From assembly GCA_031255315.1 (NCBI GenBank), contig JAIRSS010000119.1, positions 1 through 17,126 of the forward strand: a stretch of 17,126 bases of DNA, in the 5' to 3' direction. Below are positions 1 through 6,002 of this stretch, one piece after another. How positions within the stretch are numbered: position 1 is the stretch's first letter; each line of letters begins with the position of its first letter. The notes beneath the pieces are model-generated. The model worked only from the letters and a program-made list of their open reading frames with translations. It searched no databases and had not been told where the DNA came from. The position numbers were made by a program, and so were the translations under genes. Source of the DNA: Spirochaetaceae bacterium. Lineage in GTDB: Bacteria; Spirochaetota; Spirochaetia; Treponematales; Breznakiellaceae.

Positions 1-396
1 CTCTTCCTGGGTACTTACGCCCTCCTTGTCCGTTTGTTCGGCGGTCTGCCCGGTTTTACCGGCGGGGCCGCTATTGACACCGTGTCCGGAATCGCGTTAT
101 TGGAGGAGGGCTTTGGAAAAGGGGACATACTCTACGGGCTTTTCTCCGGCGGAACGATAGTCGCCGCCTTTCTTCTGATTTTGGAACCCTCTTCGGGGAC
201 AAAAACCAGGATAGGGGCGGCGGCGGCCGCTTTTGCGGGCGGGGTGTTTACGTTCTTTTTCCGGTACCGGGGAAACGAACTCTACGGGGCCTTTTTCGCC
301 ATTGCCCTGCTCAACATCCTGACCCCCGTGATCCGGTCCATAGAAGACCGGGTGTTCCATAATCCCGGTTCCGGCGGGACGGGGAGGCCGGCGTGA
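1..396 (+). CDS. rnfD: RnfD-like membrane subunit, 3' part only
   Basis: The open frame runs in from the left edge, so only the C-terminal 131 residues are visible. In RnfD/RsxD/NqrB proteins this part holds the last membrane helices. Seen here: a hydrophobic start (LFLGTYALLVR), then LYGLFSGGTIVAAFLLILEP, which matches the family pattern of a helix ending in a [D/E]P turn, then GAFFAIALLNILTPVIRSIED, which matches the conserved final helix of RnfD. The covalent FMN-threonine motif of RnfD lies further upstream in the family and is outside the window, so its presence cannot be judged. The stop TGA overlaps the GTG start of the next gene (GTGA, 393-396), indicating translational coupling in an rnf-type operon. 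Family membership is fairly sure; function as a true ion-pumping Rnf subunit is uncertain given the unusual downstream subunits. Confidence 0.7.
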   Translation, partial: LFLGTYALLVRLFGGLPGFTGGAAIDTVSGIALLEEGFGKGDILYGLFSGGTIVAAFLLILEPSSGTKTRIGAAAAAFAGGVFTFFFRYRGNELYGAFFAIALLNILTPVIRSIEDRVFHNPGSGGTGRPA

Positions 397-875
397 TCCC
401 GCAAAAATGGAAGAACATCCCTCCGCCGGTTAAGCGCATGGGGGTTTTCGCCGGATGGGTGGCCGGTTTGATGCTGGCGGGCGCGCTTCTCTGGGGGTTC
501 ACCCAGCCGGCACGGAACAGGGCGCTTCTCAATGCGGTGAACAGGATACTTTACGCAATGGATGAGGATATACGTCTGGAAACGCCGGTTTCTCCCTGGG
601 GGATGCCCGGCCGGGCCGCCCAGTCGGGAACCTGGTTTACCATTGCCGGTTCCGGGGAATGGGGGGTCGTCTTTACCGTTGTTTCGGGCGGTGTTTTTAC
701 CCCGTTCCTGGCCCGCATATCTCAGGACGGAAAGGCCGGCCCCCTCATACCCCTGAGCGTCCACGCGGAAGCGGTGTTTGAGAGGATCCCCCCGGAGCAG
801 ATCCGCATCTATGTCCGGCGTATAGAGGCAAGTTATGCCCTGCTTCGCCATGTATGGGAGGCTAAGAATGAATAA
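393..875 (+). CDS. rnfG: RnfG-position small membrane-anchored protein, lacking the flavinylation motif
   Basis: This 160-residue protein has one N-terminal membrane segment (about residues 18-36, VFAGWVAGLMLAGALLWGF) followed by a soluble domain, the layout of RnfG/RsxG. It lies between the rnfD-like and rnfE-like genes, where rnfG is found. The domain around residues 80-113 loosely resembles an FMN-bind domain (WGVVFTVVSGGVFTPF). The [S/T]GAT signature that carries covalent FMN in RnfG is absent, and the protein is shorter than the roughly 200 residues usual for the family. The start is GTG 393, with GGGGAGG at 381-387. The 3' end overlaps rnfE by 8 bases. The assignment rests mainly on position and topology. 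It may be a degenerate or repurposed RnfG that no longer binds flavin covalently. Confidence 0.55.
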   Translation: MIPQKWKNIPPPVKRMGVFAGWVAGLMLAGALLWGFTQPARNRALLNAVNRILYAMDEDIRLETPVSPWGMPGRAAQSGTWFTIAGSGEWGVVFTVVSGGVFTPFLARISQDGKAGPLIPLSVHAEAVFERIPPEQIRIYVRRIEASYALLRHVWEAKNE

Positions 876-1515
876 TCCCCATCCGCAACCCCATCTTTTT
901 TGGGGTTCCCGTTCTCCCCTCGCCACCCTTACCGGAGCGGGGCTCCTTATTATGGCTTCAAGCCGCACCGCGTTTGCCCTGATAACCCTGGGCGCCCTAG
1001 TCTGGGTATACGCTTTGACCGTCCTGGTTTTCCACCTTGCCGGGCCGGTACTGCCGGAAAAAGGGAGAACCCTTGTGCAGGTCAGCTTGTCCGCTTTTTT
1101 AGGGGGGGTGTACCACCTCATTTTTTCCCTTATGGATCCCCTCCTGGCCGCGGAGACTTCCCTGTTCATCATCCTGACGCCGGTATGCTTCATCGCCGCC
1201 GCTTTGCTTCCCCGGGTGGAAACATTGCCTCCCAAAGACGCCCTGATACGAGCCGTCTCCGAAGCCCTGACCCTGGGGCTTTTGATCCTGGCCGTTGCCC
1301 TTGTGCGGGAACCCCTGGGATTCGGCTCCCTCTCATTTCCCGGCGGCATGAGGGGCACTATCGAGATACTCGGCAGCAGGGAAAACTCCCTTTTCCCCAT
1401 ACAGATAATAGGTGGTTCCGCCGGGGCCCTCCTGTTTTTCGGCTACGGCCTTGCCATGTACCGCCGGGAGAAGAAACGCCAATTCCCCGGCGGGGAAAAC
1501 CGGGAGGAACCATGA
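868..1515 (+). CDS. rnfE: RnfE-like integral membrane subunit
   Basis: This 215-residue protein is strongly hydrophobic, with about six predicted membrane helices, as in RnfE/RsxE/NqrD. The recognisable family stretch is LTLGLLILAVALVREPLGFG (residues 134-153), equivalent to the GALREIxGxGTL region of RsxE, followed by a short loop and a last helix. RnfE normally supplies two Cys to an intramembrane [2Fe-2S] cluster shared with RnfA. Here the segment matching LGLCPLLAVSS reads GAGLLIMASS, so the first Cys is missing; the only Cys is C107 (ILTPVCFIAA), near the second family Cys. The start is ATG 868 because GGGAGG at 856-861 sits 6 bases upstream; the in-frame TTG at 835 lacks such a site. 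The TGA stop overlaps the rnfA ATG (1512-1515). Confidence 0.72.
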   Translation: MNNPHPQPHLFWGSRSPLATLTGAGLLIMASSRTAFALITLGALVWVYALTVLVFHLAGPVLPEKGRTLVQVSLSAFLGGVYHLIFSLMDPLLAAETSLFIILTPVCFIAAALLPRVETLPPKDALIRAVSEALTLGLLILAVALVREPLGFGSLSFPGGMRGTIEILGSRENSLFPIQIIGGSAGALLFFGYGLAMYRREKKRQFPGGENREEP

Positions 1516-2141
1516 GTAATCTGATTATCCTGGCGGTTTTTTCGGGACTTTCCCTTAATCTGTTGCTTCAAATGGGCTTGGGAATACGGGAAATAGGAGC
1601 CCGTTCGAAACGGATCCTGAGAAACACCCTCTTTCAATGGGGAACGCTCTTCTTTTCGGTTCTCCTGTTGTGGCTCCTCTTCTCGTATGTCTTAAGCCCC
1701 CTGGCTCTGGGATATTTTGAGTATTTTTTGCTCTTTCCCCTGATAACGGCGGCGGGCAAAGGGATTCGGGTCCTCATGCGGCGTTTCCTGCGTCCCGGCG
1801 TTCCCCCGGCCTCATGGATTCCCGGGCCGGTACTCGAAGAACTGTCGGCATCCGAATTGTTTCCCGCCGTGACCGCCTGCGATGGCCTGACCATAGCGGC
1901 CCTCATCCTGACCCTGCGTCTCGCCGCCTCCTTTGCGGAAGCAGTGGTCCTTTCCCTGGGGTTTTCCCTGGGCGGCGCGGCGGCGGTCCTCATCCTGCGG
2001 GATATATACCGGCGTTCGTCCCTGGAACGGGTTCCCCTTGCCCTGCGGGGAAGGCCCCTCCTTTTTATATCCATGGGCCTTATGTCCCTTATTTTTTCTT
2101 CCGTTGCGGCCGTGCTTTTGCGGGTTCTGGAGGGAAGATAG
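1512..2141 (+). CDS. rnfA: RnfA-like integral membrane subunit
   Basis: This 209-residue hydrophobic protein has about six membrane segments, close to the 190-200 residues usual for RnfA/RsxA. The C-terminus is diagnostic: LERVPLALRGRPLLFISMGL at 171-190 followed by MSLIF matches VPxPFRGxxIxLITAGLMSLAF of RsxA. The N-terminal family motif LGLCPFMGVSK, which holds a cluster Cys, corresponds to MGLGIREIGARSK here, with no Cys. The second family site (PLITTNCAVLG) reads PAVTACDGLTI, with the single Cys (C123) shifted by one position. Both changes suggest the RnfA/RnfE [2Fe-2S] cluster is absent or altered. GGGAGG at 1502-1507 precedes ATG 1512. The gene ends with TAG and is the last of its operon. 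No rnfB or rnfC follows, so those subunits must be upstream, elsewhere, or absent. Confidence 0.75.
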   Translation: MSNLIILAVFSGLSLNLLLQMGLGIREIGARSKRILRNTLFQWGTLFFSVLLLWLLFSYVLSPLALGYFEYFLLFPLITAAGKGIRVLMRRFLRPGVPPASWIPGPVLEELSASELFPAVTACDGLTIAALILTLRLAASFAEAVVLSLGFSLGGAAAVLILRDIYRRSSLERVPLALRGRPLLFISMGLMSLIFSSVAAVLLRVLEGR

Positions 2142-2264
2142 ACCTTCGATGTAAATTCGGCCATAAATTCTTCCTTTTTTTCCATTCTTTAAAATTTTAA
2201 CTTTTCATATACGGGAAATTAGTCTAAAATAGGATTAAATAAGATTGAATAGGATTAAATTAAG
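2142..2264 (+). promoter_or_regulatory. AT-rich intergenic region with a sigma-70-type promoter candidate
   Basis: This 123-base gap is strikingly AT-rich beside GC-rich genes. A plausible promoter is TTTTCA (2202-2207), 17 bases, TAAAAT (2225-2230), which would begin transcription close to the downstream start codon. T-runs around 2173-2190 lack a clear GC stem, so I see no convincing rho-independent terminator for the rnf operon. Promoter assignment is by pattern only. Confidence 0.35.
2228..2264 (+). repeat. Tandem imperfect 10-bp repeats just before a start codon
   Basis: The units AGGATTAAAT (2231-2240), AAGATTGAAT (2241-2250) and AGGATTAAAT (2251-2260) follow each other with no gap, and TAAGATGAGT continues the phase into the start codon at 2265. 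The repeats occupy the usual ribosome-binding position; the only weak Shine-Dalgarno candidate is AGGA within a repeat unit (2251-2254). The 10-base period is about one helical turn, so these could be protein-binding sites or a slipped-strand array that tunes expression. Function is unknown. Confidence 0.55.
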
Positions 2265-4196
2265 ATGAGTTCTCCCCTAACCGTGATCATAGGTTCTCGT
2301 AATCATATTCCCTGCGGAATGGGAGATGATGAAATAGAGCGTTTTTATTCCAAAAAATTAAAACCTTTTATTACCGCGTTGAATAAATTTCCAAAGATAC
2401 AGGCGGTCTTGTACCATTCCGGTTTTCTGTTCCAGTGGCTCTATAAGATCCACTCGGAATATTTCTCCCTCATTGAGGAACTTATCGCCCGGAAACAGGT
2501 GGAATTGCTGGGGGGCGCGTTTTACGACCCCCTGCTGCCGTTGATTCCCCTGACGGATAAGCTCGGCCAGATTGAGCTTATGACCACCTACCTGAGGAAA
2601 GAGTTCGGCAAACGCCCCCAGGGGTTTTGGCTGCCCGCCCTGGCATGGGATCAGAGCCTTACGGGGATCCTGCATAATTCCGGCATGGGGTATACCTTTC
2701 TCCGGGAGGAACAGTTTATCCGGGCGGGCTTGTCCGGCGAGGCCCTGTACACCCCCCACATCACGGAGGATCAGGGGAAGATCATCACGGTATTCCCCAT
2801 TTCGAGCCGGTTAACCGGGGATTTTGTCCCCGGCAGGCTGGCCCCCGCCGTAGAACGCCTGGCCGGGGAGGTCCCGCCCGGCGGAAGGCGGGTCGTCTCG
2901 GTGTTCCCCGAAGAGTGGTCCCTAAAAGACGAGGATGTTCAGGAAACCGAAAAAGGCTTGTGCCGTCTTTTTGAGGAGCTTTCCCGGTGCGAATCCTTTG
3001 CGGACTTTGATACCCCCGCAAAACTCCACAAGGACCGGCAGGGACTGACCAAGGCGTATTTTCCCGATTCTTTTGAGGGGGAACCGGCGGAGGGTTCGTC
3101 CGGCGAAGACGGCGTACCGCGTATCGATTTTTATCCCCGGCAGTTCCTTATTGCCTATCCCGAAGCGAACGGTATCTATGCCAAGATGATGTTTACCCAC
3201 GTCCTCATCAACCAGTTGAGGGGGGACAAGTCCCGCAAGCGCAGCGCCAGGGAATCGCTCTGGAAAGCCCAGGGGCTGGATTCCTTTTACCGGAGGCCGG
3301 AGGGCGGGATATACCGGAACACGGTCAGGAACGCCGCTTACCGGGCCCTGCTGGGCGCCGAGAAGATAACCAGGGAAAAGGGCGTTTTTATCCCTTCCCT
3401 CATGACGCTGGATTTTGATCTTGACGGGGAAGATGAATACCTGTTCCAGGATGAATACATCAACTGCTACGTCTAGACCCTGGGTGCGGGGGTTTTTGAG
3501 CTTGATTACCTGCCCAAAACCTGGAATTATCTTGCCACCCTGGACATCCGGGAAGAAGGCGCCGTTTCCGGCCGTTTCCGGACCGGTTTCGCCGATTTCC
3601 TGGCGCCCCGGGATTTTCCCGTTGCGTCTCTGGCCTCGTACCAGCCGGTATTCCCCGGCCGTAGCTGCGTCCTGGAGCGTTACGAAGTCCTTGAAGCGGA
3701 CAAGGCCCGCAGAAGAGTCTCTTTCCGCCTTCCCCCCGGCGCGGGGCTGCCCTTGGGGGCCGTGGAGATAGAGAAGACCTACCAGCTTAAAAAAGACCTC
3801 CTCTCGGTCGCGTACATCCTGACCAACCGGGGCGGCACGGAACTGCGGTTCAAGTTTATCCCCCGGCTTGATCTGTCCTTTCCCGGAGAAGGAGAGAGTT
3901 ACCTGCGCATCGTAAAGCCCGGCGGGGAGGCGAAAAACGCCCTCTCCAGGGCCGAGGGAACCATCCCGCACACAGCCGGCGTTGAATTCCGGGACCTTAA
4001 AAATGAGGCGGTCCTTACCCTGGAATCGGACCGGAGCTTTGACGCCGTTATACGGTCCGTCAGGGTGCCCTGTCCCGTTTACGGCAGGGACGTACCGTTC
4101 TACCAGTCCACCTGCGTCCTTCCGGCCACTGCGGTCGTCCTCAAAAAGGAAGCCTCCTGGAAGACCGAATACCGGCTGAAATTTTCCCACCGGTAG
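2265..4196 (+). pseudogene. GH57-type 4-alpha-glucanotransferase/amylase-like protein interrupted by an in-frame TAG
   Basis: The reading frame encodes 642 sense codons plus one internal TAG at 3474-3476 (codon 404), close to the roughly 650-residue length of GH57 4-alpha-glucanotransferases, which rearrange alpha-1,4-glucans. Family marks: RNHIPCG (12-18) for the HNHQPxG strand, YHSGFLFQWL (50-59), GGAFYDPLLPLIP (83-95) and ITVFPISSRL (174-183). After the TAG the same frame continues into GVFELDYLPKTWNY, typical of the DUF1926 C-terminal domain, with no further stop for 240 codons. The nucleophile Glu of the WLTERVW motif is Ala125 (WLPALAW, 122-128), so glycosidase activity is doubtful even if full length. 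The start ATG 2265 fits the family N-terminus, though the ribosome site is weak. It could be a decaying gene, a readthrough gene or a base error. It is monocistronic between rnfA and the DinB-like gene. Confidence 0.78.
3474..3476 (+). other. In-frame amber codon inside the GH57-like gene
   Basis: TAG follows codons TAC GTC and precedes ACC CTG GGT in the frame opened at 2265. Protein similarity to GH57/DUF1926 proteins continues on both sides without gap or shift, so a single substitution from a sense codon explains it. The following base is A; there is no obvious stem-loop just downstream. Confidence 0.85.
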
Positions 4197-4259
4197 TTTT
4201 TCTGTTCGTTATTCTGTATGCTAAAAGCGCCCGGTAAGGGCCGAAGGAGGAAGCGAAAG

Positions 4260-4778
4260 ATGAAGAAAGATACCGTAACTCTGCTGGCGGAGTACACCAA
4301 ATCGGCTAACGGGGCCATGAATCAGGTTATAGAAAAACTGGACGCCGGGGAATGGGAAAAACCCCTGGGAGGGTATTTCCCGTCCGTCAGGAGCCTGTGT
4401 TCCCATATCTATATCTGCGACTTCAACTGGCTCAAGCGATTTTCCAAATTCCGGGAATTCGCCCTTTTCGCGGAGCCTTTTTTCAGCCGGGAGTCCTATT
4501 CCTGGAGCGAGGTTCTCTTTGCCGGTAAGGACGAATACCTTGCCAAACGGCCGGAACTGGACGGCAAGCTCATTGCCTTTGCCGGCGAGGTACGGGACGG
4601 AGATCTCTCCGCCACGCTGAAATATACGGATTCCGGCGGGACCGGCTATGAAAAGAATTTCGGTAACATGGTTCTCCACATGTTCAACCACGGAACCCAT
4701 CACCGGGGAATGATATCCCTGTACCTGGAACTGCTGGGCCGGCAGAACGATTTCAATTCCCTTTCCGTGTACCTGTAG
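4260..4778 (+). CDS. DinB-family (YfiT-type four-helix) metal-binding protein
   Basis: This 172-residue protein has the DinB/DUF664 layout: a long first helix (TLLAEYTKSANGAMNQVIEK), a helix with the first metal His (SVRSLCSHIYICDFNW, H49) and a C-terminal H-x3-H pair (FNHGTHHRG, H144 and H148). These three His bind a divalent metal in the superfamily. Members include thiol-transferases and damage-induced proteins, but the substrate here cannot be told from sequence. The start is ATG 4260, with AAGGAGG at 4244-4250, 9 bases upstream; the in-frame ATG at 4218 would place this Shine-Dalgarno inside the gene. It stands alone after the GH57-like gene, in the same frame, 63 bases beyond its stop, and is followed by a terminator-like structure. 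Confidence 0.82.
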   Translation: MKKDTVTLLAEYTKSANGAMNQVIEKLDAGEWEKPLGGYFPSVRSLCSHIYICDFNWLKRFSKFREFALFAEPFFSRESYSWSEVLFAGKDEYLAKRPELDGKLIAFAGEVRDGDLSATLKYTDSGGTGYEKNFGNMVLHMFNHGTHHRGMISLYLELLGRQNDFNSLSVYL

Positions 4779-4788
4779 TCCTGCGGGC

Positions 4789-4853
4789 AAAAAAGCGGGC
4801 GGACGTTCGCGATTTTCGGGGAGGCCGCCCCTTTGACAGGCCGCGCGCTTTTT
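4789..4853 (+). terminator. Large imperfect hairpin with A- and T-tracts (probable terminator)
   Basis: Bases 4790-4802 (AAAAAGCGGGCGG) pair with 4841-4853 (CCGCGCGCTTTTT), 12 of 13 positions, giving a GC stem flanked by an A-run and a T-run, the form of a terminator usable in both directions. The left arm can instead pair GGGCGG (4797-4802) with CCGCCC (4825-4830), so two exclusive folds exist. It follows the DinB-like gene and precedes prfB. Confidence 0.5.
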
Positions 4854-4859
4854 CATACT
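4833..4859 (+). promoter_or_regulatory. Candidate prfB promoter
   Basis: A perfect -35 box TTGACA lies at 4833-4838. The best -10 match is CATACT at 4854-4859, with a short 15-base spacer. It overlaps the right arm of the hairpin just upstream and would put the start a few bases before the prfB ribosome-binding site (GGAGG, 4867-4871). Support is sequence pattern only. Confidence 0.35.
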
Positions 4860-4879
4860 CTAGTAGGGAGGAGATTGAT

Positions 4880-6002
4880 ATGCTGTTATCGGAATTAGGA
4901 ACCCCCCTCGCGGAACTGCGGGGACGAATCGAAGAAACCTGGAGTCGTCTTAGAAGGGGCTTCTTTTGGAAGCAAGATAGCGGAGTTGGAACGGCAAACC
5001 GGCAGCGAACATTTTTGGGATGATCCCGCCGGGGCGGAAAAGGTAATGGGGGAACTCAAGGCCCTTAAGAACCGGTATGAACCCTGGAAAGTACTTAAAT
5101 CGAAGATAGACGATCTCTCGGTTCTTCTGGAATTGGCCGTGGAAGCGGGGGATGAATCCCAGAGCGCGGAAATTGAAACCGGGCTTGAAGACCTTGCCGG
5201 ACAGTACGGGAAGCAGAACGTCTTTGAACTTATGCCCGGAGAAGTGGACAAAAACGGCTGTTTTCTTACCATCCATTCGGGAGCGGGGGGGACCGAAGCC
5301 TGCGACTGGTCCCAGATGTTGTACCGGATGTACCTCCGATGGGCGGAACGAAAGGGGTTTGCCGTTGAAGAGGTGGACCGTCTGGAGGCCGAAGGGGGTA
5401 TTAAATCCGCTACCTGCCGTATAGACGGGGATTACGCCTACGGCTATCTAAAAGGGGAGAGCGGGGTACACCGGCTGGTGAGGATTTCCCCCTTTGACTC
5501 GAATGCGCGGCGGCATACCTCCTTTGCGTCGGCCTATATCTTTCCTGTAATAGACGATACCGTAGAGGTGGAAATCCGGCCCGAAGACCTGCGGGTGGAT
5601 ACCTACCGGTCAGGCGGCGCCGGGGGGCAGCACGTGAATAAAACCGACAGCGCCGTCCGCTTTACGCACCTTCCCACGGGAATCGTGGTGGCCTGTCAGA
5701 ACGAGCGGAGCCAGATCAAAAACCGGGCCATCGCCATGAGTATGCTCAAAGCGCGGCTTTACGAATATTACCGGCAGGAAAAGGAAAAGGAAAACGAAAA
5801 ATTCGCCCAGGAAAAGAAGGATATTTCCTGGGGAAACCAGATTCGCTCCTATGTTTTTCAGCCCTACACCCTGGTCAAGGATTACCGGACGAAGGCGGAG
5901 ATTGGAAACATTCAAGCGGTGATGGACGGAGATATTGATTGTTTTATTGAGGAGTATCTGCGGTTTGCATGGAATACTGCGCGTTCTGGAACACATTCCT
6001 AG
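4880..6002 (+). CDS. prfB: Peptide chain release factor 2 (RF2), requiring a +1 frameshift
   Basis: RF2 ends translation at UGA and UAA. ATG 4880 (GGAGG at 4867-4871) opens 29 codons in one frame, ending RRGFF. The rest, from 4968, lies in the +1 frame and gives GSKIAELERQTGSEHFWDDP and onward, for a total near 373 residues, normal for RF2. The stop-codon-reading tripeptide SPF is present (VRISPFDS), as is the peptidyl-tRNA hydrolysis motif GGQ (GGAGGQHVN). No ATG, GTG or other normal start exists in the second frame upstream of the conserved region except TTG 4986, which would cut off the conserved IAEL part. The product therefore needs a shift at 4955-4969. The usual UGA at the shift is UGG here. 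The gene ends at TAG 6000-6002 after a slightly long C-terminus and overlaps the next gene. Confidence 0.9.
4952..4969 (+). promoter_or_regulatory. RF2 frameshift site with UGG in place of UGA
   Basis: The site reads AGGGGC TTC TTT TGG from 4955. This aligns base for base with the classic RF2 autoregulatory site AGGGGG TAT CTT TGA: an internal Shine-Dalgarno, one spacer codon, a slippery codon and then the stop. UUU-U allows perfect re-pairing of tRNA-Phe after a +1 slip. The stop codon that normally makes the shift depend on RF2 level is missing. Unshifted ribosomes would end at TGA 5021-5023. Confidence 0.7.

Noticed and set aside
70..100. TVSGIAL in the RnfD-like fragment as a broken flavinylation motif
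   Set aside because: Alignment of the C-terminal helices shows the true flavin site would lie upstream of the window, so nothing can be concluded.
282..1400. 372-codon open frame on the minus strand opposite the rnf-like genes
   Set aside because: Arg/Pro-rich translation with no family features; a shadow of GC-rich codons in the plus-strand genes, whose operon overlaps and ribosome sites are convincing.
3474..3476. Pyrrolysine insertion at TAG
   Set aside because: The host gene is not a methyltransferase type known to use pyrrolysine, no pyl genes are in the window, and TAG is used freely as a normal stop.
2922..4190. 422-codon minus-strand frame spanning the amber site of the GH57-like gene
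   Set aside because: It could suggest the plus strand is not coding there, but only the plus-strand translation shows GH57/DUF1926 similarity on both sides of the TAG.
4218..4259. Upstream in-frame ATG for the DinB-like protein, or a fusion with the GH57 gene in the same frame
   Set aside because: A strong Shine-Dalgarno at 4244-4250 places the start at 4260, and a TAG plus 63 bases separates the two genes.
4967..4969. UGA reassigned to tryptophan, making UGG and UGA equivalent
   Set aside because: TGA ends many genes here at proper C-termini (rnfE, lolC, lolD, hndD and others), and an RF2 gene is present.
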